Source: Chitinophagaceae bacterium (GTDB lineage Bacteria; Bacteroidota; Bacteroidia; Chitinophagales; Chitinophagaceae). Taken from it: DNA of 64,000 bases. Where the stretch lies: NCBI GenBank assembly GCA_016786745.1, contig JAEUVS010000032.1:1-64000 (forward strand), written 5' to 3'. The notes under the pieces are model-generated. The model was not told the origin of the DNA, searched no databases, and was given only the letters and a program-made list of their open reading frames with translations. A program made the position numbers and the translations under genes. This document shows, one piece after another, positions 18,097 to 27,470 of the stretch; positions within the stretch are counted from its first letter, which is position 1; each line of letters starts with the position of its first letter.

Positions 18097-18167
18097 ACCA
18101 CAAAATTTTGGTGAAAAATCTTCCCTGTGACAGTTTTTTCAACCTTACCGTTACAGTTCCAGCGACT

Positions 18168-18175
18168 TATTTTTG
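18168..18175 (+). promoter_or_regulatory. possible -7 box for the DUF502 gene
   Basis: TATTTTTG matches TAnnTTTG exactly and lies 11 bases before the ATG at 18187. No TTTG is found at the -33 position. Confidence 0.45.
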
Positions 18176-18186
18176 AACAAATATTA

Positions 18187-18813
18187 ATGGCAATGAAAAA
18201 AAGGCAAATGTTAAAGAGGCTGTTTCAATACTTTCTGCAGGGGCTGATCATCCTCGCGCCTATCATCATCACTATTTACGCGGTTACGGCCCTCTTTAAT
18301 TTCATTGATAACATCCTGCCTGCTTCGCTTGGCAGAGTTTTCCCGCACTGGGGTGTGGACCAGAACGGAAACCCGTTGAAAATTCCGGGGATAGGCTTTG
18401 TTATCCTGATTATTACGGTTGTCTTCGTGGGTTATATTTCGTCGTCATTTATTGTCGGACGCCTTGTGGATCTTTTTGATACCATTCTTGAACGAACACC
18501 GGGTATCAAGATAATTTACAGTACGGTGAAAGATTTTTTTGAGGCCTTCGCGGGCAACAAAAGAAAGTTTGATAAAGCGGTGCTGGTCAGCGTACAGGAT
18601 AAAGAAGTGTGGCAGATCGGGTTTATCACGGGGCAGGATCTCGAACATTTTGGCCTGGAAGATCATGTGGCCGTTTATATACCGAAAGCGTATGCGTTTA
18701 CAGGTGAGTTGTATTTTTTGAAGAAAGATCGCGTGCGGATACTGCCGAATATCAGCTCCGCAGAAGCGATGAAGTTTGCCATTTCCGGGGGTGTCACGGA
18801 AATCGAGGATTAA
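18187..18813 (+). CDS. DUF502 family inner membrane protein
   Basis: Start set at the ATG giving MAMKKRQMLK (208 residues), because the upstream extension overlaps the promoter box. Two transmembrane segments are clear (about 14-36 and 66-90), followed by the conserved LERTPGIKIIYSTVKDFFEAF segment and a soluble C-terminal domain. This matches DUF502 proteins in length and motif order. Function is unknown for the family. It is divergent from the efflux operon and shares its control region. Confidence 0.85.
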   Translation: MAMKKRQMLKRLFQYFLQGLIILAPIIITIYAVTALFNFIDNILPASLGRVFPHWGVDQNGNPLKIPGIGFVILIITVVFVGYISSSFIVGRLVDLFDTILERTPGIKIIYSTVKDFFEAFAGNKRKFDKAVLVSVQDKEVWQIGFITGQDLEHFGLEDHVAVYIPKAYAFTGELYFLKKDRVRILPNISSAEAMKFAISGGVTEIED

Positions 18814-18832
18814 CGTATTTAAATGAGAATGA

Positions 18833-19789
18833 ATGAAGAAATGGTGTATGAGCCTTGTGTTGACGGGCTGTTTTTTGAATGGTTGGTGCTGGGGATTTTA
18901 TGGTCACAGGCTTATCAACTACCAGGCTGTATTCCTGCTGCCTCCTGAGTTGATCGCCTTCTACAAGCCTAATATCGAATTTATCACTGCCCATGCCGTT
19001 GATCCAGACAAGCGGCGGTATGCAGTTGCGGAGGAAGGTCCCCGTCATTACATAGATATCGACAGGTATGCTGGAAGCGTCGTTCCGCGATCGTGGAGTA
19101 AAGCGGTGCAGAAATTTTCAAAAGATACATTGCAGGCGCATGGCATTGTGCCGTGGTGGATACAGGTAATGCTCCAAAGATTAACGAGGGCGTTCAGGGA
19201 AAGGGATGTTGGTGCGATATTGAAGATGTCGGCCGAAACGGGCCACTATATCGGTGATGCACATGTGCCATTACATACGTCGAGCAATCACAACGGGCAA
19301 TTCACCAACCAGCATGGCATTCACGGATTTTGGGAGTCGAGGATACCGGAGATTTTCGCGGAAACGGAATGGGACCTGCTCAGCAGTAAAGCTGTCTATT
19401 TAAAAAATCCGCTCGATTTTACATGGAACAGAATTTATGAAAGCGCAATTGCAAGCGATTCGGTATTACGGGTTGAAAAAATATTAAGCGAACGGTTTAC
19501 CCCCGATCGGAAATATGCTTTTGAAGAAAGAAACGGAGTGATTATAAAACAATATTCAACAGCATATTCAAGTGGTTATAATGAAATGTTGAACGGAATG
19601 ATTGAACGAAGAATGCGGGAATCGATTTTTGCAGTTGCATCGTTTTGGTACACAGCGTGGGTGAATGCGGGTCAGCCCGATTTGAAAAATTTTGTTAAGA
19701 AAGAGATTTCACCAGATGAGAAACTTGAATTTGAAACATTGGAAATGAAATGGAAAGATGGCAGGGTGAAGGGAAGGGCATGTGACTAA
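18833..19789 (+). CDS. S1/P1 nuclease / zinc-dependent phospholipase C fold protein
   Basis: A 318-residue secreted protein. After the signal peptide the mature chain would begin near WGFYGHRLIN, and in this fold the N-terminal Trp and nearby His bind the trinuclear zinc site. Further zinc ligands are likely in HYIGDAHVPLHT and in NQHGIHGFWE. The substrate class, nucleic acid or phospholipid, cannot be decided from these motifs. It lies 19 bases after the DUF502 gene. Confidence 0.83.
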   Translation: MKKWCMSLVLTGCFLNGWCWGFYGHRLINYQAVFLLPPELIAFYKPNIEFITAHAVDPDKRRYAVAEEGPRHYIDIDRYAGSVVPRSWSKAVQKFSKDTLQAHGIVPWWIQVMLQRLTRAFRERDVGAILKMSAETGHYIGDAHVPLHTSSNHNGQFTNQHGIHGFWESRIPEIFAETEWDLLSSKAVYLKNPLDFTWNRIYESAIASDSVLRVEKILSERFTPDRKYAFEERNGVIIKQYSTAYSSGYNEMLNGMIERRMRESIFAVASFWYTAWVNAGQPDLKNFVKKEISPDEKLEFETLEMKWKDGRVKGRACD

Positions 19790-19850
19790 TTATGGGATAA
19801 ATGGGGATGTAAGCAGGTAAGATTACGCAAGACGCTGGTGAGCTATTCCT

Positions 19851-19858
19851 TATCTTTG
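19851..19858 (+). promoter_or_regulatory. possible serC -7 box
   Basis: TATCTTTG matches TAnnTTTG exactly, 38 bases before the GTG start of serC; the predicted leader is about 32 bases. No TTTG is found at the -33 position. Confidence 0.5.
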
Positions 19859-19896
19859 ACACCCGAATTATTGGTTAAACAGCAAATTTTAGCAAG

Positions 19897-20982
19897 GTGA
19901 CGAATGTGATTCACAATTTTAACGCAGGGCCAAGCATACTACCGGCAGAAGTATTCGAAGAAGCCAGCAGGGCTATTTTGAACTTCAATAACACCGGATT
20001 ATCCATTCTTGAATTAGGGCACAGAACAAAAACCTTTCAGGCTGTGATGGATGAAGCGATCGCGCTCGTTAAAGAATTAATGCGGCTCGACGATAACCAT
20101 GAAGTGATGTTTCTTCACGGAGGAGCATCCACGCAGTTTTTTCAGATTCCCCTGAACATTTTAGGAGAAAATGACCTCGCTGCATATACCGACACAGGTG
20201 TTTGGGCTTCAAAAGCAATTAAAGAAGCCAAATTGTTCGGACATGTGGAAGTGGTGTGCAGTTCCAAAAACGAAGGCTATACATATCTGCCGAAGGACTT
20301 CACTATTCCAAAAACCGCAAAGTATCTCCATATTACCACGAACAACACCATATATGGAACACAGTGGCAGGACCTGGATTTCTTTTACAGGTCCGGCGTG
20401 CCCATCGTTGCAGATATGAGTAGCGACGTGCTGAGCCGCGACATTGATTTCAACAAATTTGATGTGATTTACGCAGGCGCGCAGAAAAACGCAGGTGCAG
20501 CAGGTGTTACAATCGCGATCGTAAATAAGGAACTCCTTGGAAAATTGGACCGCCAAATACCGACAATGCTCGATTACCGGAATCATATTCAAAATGGTTC
20601 GATGCTAAACACTCCACCGGTGTTTGCGGTATACGTAGCCATGCTCACACTGAGGTGGTTGAAAAGTATGGGTGGAGTAAAGGAAATAGAAAAAATCAAT
20701 AACAGGAAAGCAAACCTGTTGTACCATACCATTGATTCGCTCGACGTGTTCCGCGGTACCGTGATGAAAGAAGACAGGAGCAAAATGAATGTTTGCTTCG
20801 TGGCAATAAATGAGCAGTTGGAAAAGGAATTCATCAACGAATGCCAGAAAGAAGGAATGGTTGGAGTGAAAGGGCACCGCAGCGTTGGCGGTTTCCGTAT
20901 TTCTTTATATAACGCGCTCCCCTATGAGAGCGTTGAAGCCATCACCGATCTGATGAAAGACTTTGCGCAAAGAAAATCCTAA
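19897..20982 (+). CDS. serC: phosphoserine aminotransferase
   Basis: A 361-residue class V PLP aminotransferase that converts 3-phosphohydroxypyruvate and glutamate to phosphoserine and 2-oxoglutarate. The start HNFNAGPSILP is typical of the family. The PLP lysine is K197 in YAGAQKNAG, and the phosphate-site motif HGGAS is at 74-78. The start codon is GTG at 19897; a second in-frame GTG at 19906 is also possible. The next gene is a DUF1015 protein, a common serine-pathway neighbour, but serA is absent here. Confidence 0.96.
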   Translation: MTNVIHNFNAGPSILPAEVFEEASRAILNFNNTGLSILELGHRTKTFQAVMDEAIALVKELMRLDDNHEVMFLHGGASTQFFQIPLNILGENDLAAYTDTGVWASKAIKEAKLFGHVEVVCSSKNEGYTYLPKDFTIPKTAKYLHITTNNTIYGTQWQDLDFFYRSGVPIVADMSSDVLSRDIDFNKFDVIYAGAQKNAGAAGVTIAIVNKELLGKLDRQIPTMLDYRNHIQNGSMLNTPPVFAVYVAMLTLRWLKSMGGVKEIEKINNRKANLLYHTIDSLDVFRGTVMKEDRSKMNVCFVAINEQLEKEFINECQKEGMVGVKGHRSVGGFRISLYNALPYESVEAITDLMKDFAQRKS

Positions 20983-21004
20983 AACAGAAAAACCGAATTG
21001 TCAG

Positions 21005-22225
21005 ATGGCGATCGTTAATCCATTCAAAGCGTTAAGGCCTCAACCACAGTTTGCGCCTAAAGTGGCATCACGGCCATACGATGTGTTGAACAGCCTGGAA
21101 GCAAAAATTGAAGCCCGCGGAAATCCTCACTCATTTCTACATATCACCAAGGCGGAGATTGATCTTCCCGACAAAACCGACATCCATTCGCAGGATGTCT
21201 ATGACCGGGCGAAGCAAAATCTCAACGCGTTCGTTCAACGCGGCGTGCTGTTTCGCGAAGACAAAGCATGCTTTTATATTTATCAGTTGGTGATGAATGG
21301 CAGGAGCCAGACCGGCCTTGTAGGTGTAAGCTCTATCGACGACTACGAATCGGATGTGATAAAAAAACATGAATTCACACGTCCCGAAAAAGAGCTCGAC
21401 AGGATCAATCACATAAAAACAACGCGGGCACAAACAGGAAACGTGTTTTTGGCCTATCGCAATGTCGCGGAAATTGACGAGGTGATCCAAAACTGGAAAA
21501 CCACTCACGATCCGGTTTACGATTTTATTGCGGAAGATGGCGTGAGTCATGCCGTTTGGGTGATCAACTCAACAGAGGTAAATAACGAACTCAAAAAGTT
21601 ATTTGCGGAAAAAGTGCCCGCAACATACATCGCCGATGGCCATCACCGCGCAGCTTCCGCAGCAAAGGTGAGGTTACAGGTAGAAGAGAACTATTTTCTC
21701 ACTACACTGTTTCCGGCCAACGAACTGAAGATTATGGATTATAACAGGGTGGTGAAAGATCTTAACGGACTTCAGCCGGAACAGCTCGTAGAAAAATTGA
21801 AGAAAAATTTCGAGGTAATCGAAGAGCAGCAAGCGGTAGCTCCTTCTAAACTTCATGAATTCGGTATGTACCTAAAAAACAAATGGTACCGGCTCACCGC
21901 GAAACCAAATACCTATTCTAAAGATCCAATCGGTGTATTGGATGTTACCATTTTATCGGACAATGTGCTCGACAAACTATTGGGAATACAGGACCAGAGA
22001 ACAGATAAACGAATCGACTTTATAGGTGGAATAAGGGGCCTGGCAGAACTTGAAAGCCGTGTAAATAGCGGGGAGATGGCCGTGGCATTTAGTCTTTACC
22101 CGGTTAGCATCGAGCAGTTGTTTGATATTGCAGACAGCGGAAATGTGATGCCGCCCAAAAGCACATGGTTTGAACCAAAACTGCGTGATGGTTTACTTAC
22201 GCATCTCACAGGCGAACAAAACTAA
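21005..22225 (+). CDS. DUF1015 family protein
   Basis: The ATG giving MAIVNPFKALRPQ is the conserved start of this family; product 406 residues. Diagnostic motifs are RPYDVLNS near residue 25, the tract YIYQL, and the segment ADGHHRAASA near residue 215. No membrane or signal segment is seen. The family is often linked with serC/serA and its reaction is not established. It begins 22 bases after serC, so both are probably in one transcript. Confidence 0.9.
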   Translation: MAIVNPFKALRPQPQFAPKVASRPYDVLNSLEAKIEARGNPHSFLHITKAEIDLPDKTDIHSQDVYDRAKQNLNAFVQRGVLFREDKACFYIYQLVMNGRSQTGLVGVSSIDDYESDVIKKHEFTRPEKELDRINHIKTTRAQTGNVFLAYRNVAEIDEVIQNWKTTHDPVYDFIAEDGVSHAVWVINSTEVNNELKKLFAEKVPATYIADGHHRAASAAKVRLQVEENYFLTTLFPANELKIMDYNRVVKDLNGLQPEQLVEKLKKNFEVIEEQQAVAPSKLHEFGMYLKNKWYRLTAKPNTYSKDPIGVLDVTILSDNVLDKLLGIQDQRTDKRIDFIGGIRGLAELESRVNSGEMAVAFSLYPVSIEQLFDIADSGNVMPPKSTWFEPKLRDGLLTHLTGEQN

Positions 22226-22230
22226 TCCTG

Positions 22231-23229
22231 ATGATAAAGTATTTCCTGGCCATATCGCTGACATTAATCACTACCGTTGCAGTAACGGCACAGGAATCGC
22301 CCGGCAAGACGGCAAAGGCATTTATCAGGCAAGGTGACTATAATAACGCGATCCTTGTATTGAATCGCGCGCTTGAAACGGACCCGGATAATTTCAGCCT
22401 GAAGAAAGATCTCGCATTTGCGTATTACCTGCAAAGAGATTTCCCGAAGGCGATGTCCGTAATACGACCAATCGTGGAAAGCAACCAGGCCGACATCCAG
22501 AGTTACCAGATCCTCGGAATGGTTTATAAAGCGGTTGACGAAAAAAGAGATGCCGAAAGAATGTACCGCGCCGCCATCAGGAAATTTCCGGAAAGCGGCG
22601 TGCTATATAACGACTATGGAGAGTTGCTATGGAGTAAAAACGACTATGTGCCGGCATCAAAGCAATGGCTTAAAGGAATTCAAACCGACAGAAACTATCC
22701 GGGCAACTACTACAACGTCGCGAAATATTATTATATGACTGGCGACAAAGTGTGGGGCTTGCTGTATGGCGAAATATTTCTGAATCTCGAAAGTTACAGT
22801 CAGCGAACACCGGAAATAAAGAATATTCTTGTTGAAGGTTATAAAAAGTTATTCAGCGAAACGGACATGATGCGCGGCCAGGATACAAAAAATGAATTTG
22901 TAAAAACGTACCTGGAGATTTCAAAGGCGAATTCACAGGTAGTGAACCAGGGCATTACTCCGGATGCGCTCACGGCGCTGCGTACGAGGTTTATTCTTTC
23001 CTGGTACGATAAAGTGTCGACCAAATTCCCTTACCGGCTTTTCGATTATCACAAACAACTCGCGAAAGCCGGTCTTTTCGATGCGTACAACCAGTGGATA
23101 TTTGGCGCCGCCGGTAACCTGAACCAGTTTCAGCAGTGGACGTCTACCCACTCTGAAGAATATACGAGGTTTACCAAATTTCAGAGGAGCAGGGTGTTTA
23201 AGATGCCCGAGGGCCAGTGGTATCGATAG
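22231..23229 (+). CDS. secreted TPR protein
   Basis: A 332-residue protein with a signal peptide ending TAVAVTAQ-like (cleavage near residue 22). Residues about 25-165 hold four to five TPR units (GDYNNAILVLNRALETDPDN is the clearest). The C-terminal half is helical without recognised motif. It starts five bases after the DUF1015 stop, suggesting a common transcript. Function unknown. Confidence 0.8.
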   Translation: MIKYFLAISLTLITTVAVTAQESPGKTAKAFIRQGDYNNAILVLNRALETDPDNFSLKKDLAFAYYLQRDFPKAMSVIRPIVESNQADIQSYQILGMVYKAVDEKRDAERMYRAAIRKFPESGVLYNDYGELLWSKNDYVPASKQWLKGIQTDRNYPGNYYNVAKYYYMTGDKVWGLLYGEIFLNLESYSQRTPEIKNILVEGYKKLFSETDMMRGQDTKNEFVKTYLEISKANSQVVNQGITPDALTALRTRFILSWYDKVSTKFPYRLFDYHKQLAKAGLFDAYNQWIFGAAGNLNQFQQWTSTHSEEYTRFTKFQRSRVFKMPEGQWYR

Positions 23230-23299
23230 AGGAAAGAGGAGAGGTGATTACTTTCCCCGCCCCCTTTCCCCTTCTGCCTTTTTTTCCTAATTTACTACT

Positions 23300-25084
23300 A
23301 TGACCAGCCCCCAACGATTGTTTGATTGCCTGGATATTCTATTGGAAAAGGGTGACAAACCCGATCTTCTTTGTGCGAAAGAAAACGGCGAATGGAAAAA
23401 ATACAGCGCCCGTGACGTAAAATCCATTGTCGACCAGCTAACTATTGGCCTGTTACAAACAGGTATCGGTTACGGCGACGGCACAGATGAAGGTCGCGAT
23501 AAAGTGGCGGTGCTCAGCAAAAACCGCCCGGAATGGATAATGCTCGACCTGGCAGTTCAGCAAACAGGGGCGGTACTCGCTCCCTTCTATCCTACTATTC
23601 ACATCAACGAACTGGAATACACGCTCAACGATGCGCAGGTAAAACTGATGTTCGTTAACAGCGCCGACGATCTCGAAAAAGTGTTGTCGATAAAACACCG
23701 GGTGCCATCGCTGCGTGAAATTTACACTTTCGAAAAAGTGGAAAACGCAAAGCACTGGAAAGAACTTTTCCAGCCTGTCGGAGAAAATGAAAGAAAAAAT
23801 ATAGAATCTGTTGCCGGTAAAATAAAAAACAGCGACCTCGTAACTATCATTTATACGTCGGGCACCACCGGAAAACCCAAGGGAGTAATGCTTTCGCACA
23901 ACAACATACTCAGTAATGTTGTGGCATGCGCACCGTGCCTGCCTGTTAGCGATCTCAGGTCGCTGAGCTTTTTACCGCTCAATCACATATTCGAGCGGAT
24001 GATCACCTACTTCTACCTGTACAAGGAAGCGTCTATCTACTATGCTGAAAGCCTGGAATCGATCGGTGACAACCTCAAGGAAGTAAAACCAAATATTTTT
24101 ACAACGGTACCCCGGCTGCTTGAGAAAGTGTACGACAAGATTATGAAGAAGGGTACAGAACTCACCGGCGTAAAAAAGAAATTGTTTTTCTGGGCTCACG
24201 GGTTGGCCGAGAAATTCGAGATCAATAAAAACCAGGGTGTGTGGTACAACCTGCAACTGGCGCTCGCGAATAAACTGGTGTTCAGCAAATGGCGCGATGC
24301 GCTTGGCAATAATCTTTTGTGCATTGTTTCAGGAGGCGCGGCATGCCAGGTTCGCCTGATCAGGATATTTACGGCCGCAAAAATCCCGATTCTTGAAGGA
24401 TATGGGTTAACCGAAACCTCACCGGTAATCTGTGTAAACCGCTTCCAGGAGGAGATGCGAAGGTTTGGAACGGTAGGACCTGCCATTGATAATGTTGAAT
24501 TAAAAATCGCGGGCGACGGCGAGATTCTGTGCAAGGGTTCGAATGTGATGATGGGATACTACAAGCATCCGGAACTTACTAAAGAAGTAATGGACGGCGA
24601 ATGGTTTCACACGGGCGACATCGGCACGCTGGTAGAAGGGAAGTATCTGAAGATTACCGATAGAAAAAAGGAAATGTTCAAGACGAGCGGCGGTAAATAT
24701 GTAGCGCCATTGCCGATAGAAAATAAATTGAAAGAATCCATTTACATTGAACAGGCGATGGTGCTCGGTGCCGACAAAAAATATGTAGGCGCGCTTATCA
24801 TACCTTCTTTTGCTAACCTGAAAGATTGGGCGAAATCGCAGGGTATCGAGGACCGTTCGAACCACGCGCTCGTAAAAAATCCGAAGGTGAAAGACTTTTA
24901 CCGGGAGCTTATCGAAAGTTTCAACAAATTCTTCAACCACGTTGAACAGGTTAAACGGTTTGAATTGCTGCCTGAAGAATGGAGTGTGGAAGGCGGTGAA
25001 TTGACGCCCAAATTAAGCATGAAGCGAAAAGTGATAATGGAAAAAAGCAGTGATGCTATCGACAGGATATATCCCTCAAATTAG
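23300..25084 (+). CDS. long-chain acyl-CoA synthetase (AMP-binding)
   Basis: A 594-residue adenylate-forming enzyme that activates fatty acids to acyl-CoA using ATP. The P-loop-like motif YTSGTTGKPKGV lies near residue 190. GYGLTETSP (near 370) and GDIGTLVEGKYLKITDRKKE (near 450) are the A5, A7 and A8 motifs; the last Lys-bearing motif includes LSMKRK near the C-terminus. Length and lack of a membrane segment fit the FAA1/FadD-like long-chain class. It stands alone in its transcript. Confidence 0.93.
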   Translation: MTSPQRLFDCLDILLEKGDKPDLLCAKENGEWKKYSARDVKSIVDQLTIGLLQTGIGYGDGTDEGRDKVAVLSKNRPEWIMLDLAVQQTGAVLAPFYPTIHINELEYTLNDAQVKLMFVNSADDLEKVLSIKHRVPSLREIYTFEKVENAKHWKELFQPVGENERKNIESVAGKIKNSDLVTIIYTSGTTGKPKGVMLSHNNILSNVVACAPCLPVSDLRSLSFLPLNHIFERMITYFYLYKEASIYYAESLESIGDNLKEVKPNIFTTVPRLLEKVYDKIMKKGTELTGVKKKLFFWAHGLAEKFEINKNQGVWYNLQLALANKLVFSKWRDALGNNLLCIVSGGAACQVRLIRIFTAAKIPILEGYGLTETSPVICVNRFQEEMRRFGTVGPAIDNVELKIAGDGEILCKGSNVMMGYYKHPELTKEVMDGEWFHTGDIGTLVEGKYLKITDRKKEMFKTSGGKYVAPLPIENKLKESIYIEQAMVLGADKKYVGALIIPSFANLKDWAKSQGIEDRSNHALVKNPKVKDFYRELIESFNKFFNHVEQVKRFELLPEEWSVEGGELTPKLSMKRKVIMEKSSDAIDRIYPSN

Positions 25085-25119
25085 GGGCGTATTAGTTATC
25101 TTGCCAAGAAACCAGGTAT

Positions 25120-25995
25120 ATGCTGAAATCCATGACAGGCTTCGGACGCGTAGAACAGGCAGTAGGTGATAAAACGTTTCTCATTGACATCAAATCACTC
25201 AACGGAAAACAGTTTGAACTAAACCTGAAAATGCCCGCGTTCCTGAAACCTTTCGAATTTGAGATCAGGACGATACTTTCAAAGGGCCTCAACAGGGGGA
25301 CTATAGACTGTACCATCAGCCTGAAAGAGACAGGATCAGCAAAACCGGTAAGCATTAACACCGATCTCGCAAAAGCTTATTTCAAGCCCATCTCCGAATT
25401 GTCGGCATCGCTCAAATTAGATGCAGCGCATGTGCTCAGCACGTTGCTCAAACTTCCTGAAGTAATCACTCCAACAGGTGAAACCTTATCTGACCAGGAA
25501 TGGGTTCAGTTTCAGAAATTGTTGAAGGCCGCCATCGACGACCTCAACAGTCACAGGCTGGAGGAGGGCAAGAGCCTCAAAGTGGACCTGATTACGCGTA
25601 TCGCGAATATTCTCAGCCAGCAGGAAGAGATCATCAAACTGGAACCGCTGCGCAAGCAAAAAATAAAAGAGGGATTGGTAAAAATCCTGGAAGAAAATGT
25701 AGGGAAAGATAGTTACGATGGCAACCGGCTCGAACAGGAATTAATCTACTACATTGAAAAGATAGATTTGAGTGAAGAGCAGGTGAGGTTGAAAAATCAT
25801 TGCGACTACTTTATGACCCTGATAGCTGATGCGGAAGAGGGAAAAGGTAAAAAACTATCATTTATTTTGCAGGAAATAGGCAGGGAGATAAATACCACCG
25901 GCGCAAAAGCGTATGATTCAAACATCCAGAAATGCGTGGTGATGATGAAAGACGAGCTTGAAAAAGCGAAGGAGCAGGTTTTAAATGTACTATAA
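25120..25995 (+). CDS. yicC: YicC/YloC family endoribonuclease
   Basis: A 291-residue cytosolic RNase. It opens with the signature MLKSMTGFGR and ends with the DUF1732 block EIGREINTTGAKAYD. Acidic residues around EQELIYYIEK are conserved in the family. In many bacteria it is followed by gmk; here gldH follows with a TAATG overlap, so the two are translationally coupled. Confidence 0.93.
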   Translation: MLKSMTGFGRVEQAVGDKTFLIDIKSLNGKQFELNLKMPAFLKPFEFEIRTILSKGLNRGTIDCTISLKETGSAKPVSINTDLAKAYFKPISELSASLKLDAAHVLSTLLKLPEVITPTGETLSDQEWVQFQKLLKAAIDDLNSHRLEEGKSLKVDLITRIANILSQQEEIIKLEPLRKQKIKEGLVKILEENVGKDSYDGNRLEQELIYYIEKIDLSEEQVRLKNHCDYFMTLIADAEEGKGKKLSFILQEIGREINTTGAKAYDSNIQKCVVMMKDELEKAKEQVLNVL

Positions 25996-26471
25996 TGCCA
26001 CTATCGTATAAAAGATCATTAATCTGGCTCAGCGTGCTGGTTCTGTCGGCCTGTCAAACCGTTGATGTATTTGAGAAAAATGTCAGTATCCCCGCGCACG
26101 AATGGAGCAGCTCCTTCAAACCGGAAATTGAATTAGAAATCACCGACACTACTTCACTGTATAATATTTATTTCGTTGTGCGCCACACCGACGCGTACCG
26201 GTACAAAAACATGTGGGTGAACGTATATACTTACATGCCTGCCGATAGTCTTCCCAAACAACGCCTCGACCTCCTTCTCGCAACCGACGATCGCGGCTGG
26301 CTGGGAAGTGGCATGGACGACATCTTTGAACACCGTATTCGTATCACCGGTGAGCCTGTTCAACTGCGGAAAGCGGGTATGTACCGGTTTCGACTGGAAC
26401 AGATTATGCGGGAAGATCCTTTACAGGATGTGATGAACGTTGGTATACGTGTAGAAAAAGTAAAAAGATAA
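25995..26471 (+). CDS. gldH: gliding motility lipoprotein GldH
   Basis: A 158-residue lipoprotein; the signal ends at the lipobox VLSAC (Cys about residue 19). The mature part shows the GldH features: VFEKNVSIPAHEW near the start, a beta-rich core with YNIYFVVRHTDAYRYKNMW, and a C-terminal stretch QIMREDPLQDVMNVGIRVEK. GldH is needed for gliding and is linked to type 9 secretion in Flavobacterium. No other gld gene is in the window, so motility itself cannot be inferred from this segment alone. Confidence 0.92.
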   Translation: MPLSYKRSLIWLSVLVLSACQTVDVFEKNVSIPAHEWSSSFKPEIELEITDTTSLYNIYFVVRHTDAYRYKNMWVNVYTYMPADSLPKQRLDLLLATDDRGWLGSGMDDIFEHRIRITGEPVQLRKAGMYRFRLEQIMREDPLQDVMNVGIRVEKVKR

Positions 26472-26489
26472 CCACAATTCAAAAGCAAG

Positions 26490-27461
26490 ATGCTGATTAA
26501 AAAACGCCTCATACTAATTACTGTGGCGTACTGGGTGTTCCTCGTGTACATAGTTGCGGCGCTGGTGTTCTGGTTTATCGAACTCGATAAGCAGAACAGG
26601 CAGATGAACAACCACAGGCTTTCCGAATTGGTCGTTTCAGATCCTTCTTACCACGAAAAACGTAAAGAAATTATAAACGAGCTGAACAGGAAAACAACGC
26701 AGTATGTAGCGGAAGGCGCCGTATTTCTTGGATTGATCATTCTGGGCGCGGTTTTCATGTATCGCGCCGTACGCAGGCAGTTCGCTCTGCAGCGCCAGCA
26801 GGAAAACCTGATGATGGCTATTACACATGAGTTAAAAACTCCTATCGCGGTAACGAAGTTAAACCTGGAAACACTTCAGAAGCACCACCTCGACGAACAG
26901 AAGAAGCAGAAGCTGATAGAAATGACGCTGCAGGAAACAAATCGATTGACCGCGCTGGCCAATAATATCCTTGTATCCGCGCAGCTTGAGGCAGGGAAGA
27001 AGTCGGACCTGGAAGAACTTAATTTTTCTGACCTGGTTCAGAGCTGCGTCAACGACTTCATGCGACGCTTTCCTGATAGAGTTTGGCAATCGGTTATTTC
27101 CAATGACATGGAAGTTGAAGGTGATCCGCTGCTGCTGCAAATACTGGTCAACAACCTGCTCGAAAATGCTGTAAAATATTCTCCAGCCAATTCAGCGGTG
27201 GCCTGCACATTAACATTAGAAGCATCGAATGTTACTTTAACGGTGTCCGACGAAGGCCCGGGTATTCCCCCGGACGAAAGAAAAAAAGTATTTCAGAAAT
27301 TCTATCGCATAGGTAATGAAGAAACGCGCTCGTCGAAGGGTACAGGTCTTGGTTTGTATCTTTGCAAAAAAATTGCCGATCAGCATGGCGCAACAATAAA
27401 GATCGAATCTAAACCAGGAGGAGGATCGGTTTTTATTGTAAAATTTCTAAACGAATCTTAG
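26490..27461 (+). CDS. sensor histidine kinase
   Basis: A 323-residue membrane kinase. Membrane segments at about 7-31 and 72-93 flank a short periplasmic loop of about 40 residues. The phosphorylated His is H113 in ITHELKTP. The ATPase domain shows the N box (VNNLLENAVKY), the G1 box (DEGPGIP) and the G2 box (GTGLGLYL). The small sensor loop suggests signalling through the membrane or a partner. It is 9 bases upstream of the response regulator and 18 after gldH. Confidence 0.94.
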   Translation: MLIKKRLILITVAYWVFLVYIVAALVFWFIELDKQNRQMNNHRLSELVVSDPSYHEKRKEIINELNRKTTQYVAEGAVFLGLIILGAVFMYRAVRRQFALQRQQENLMMAITHELKTPIAVTKLNLETLQKHHLDEQKKQKLIEMTLQETNRLTALANNILVSAQLEAGKKSDLEELNFSDLVQSCVNDFMRRFPDRVWQSVISNDMEVEGDPLLLQILVNNLLENAVKYSPANSAVACTLTLEASNVTLTVSDEGPGIPPDERKKVFQKFYRIGNEETRSSKGTGLGLYLCKKIADQHGATIKIESKPGGGSVFIVKFLNES

Positions 27462-27470
27462 GTAACAAAC

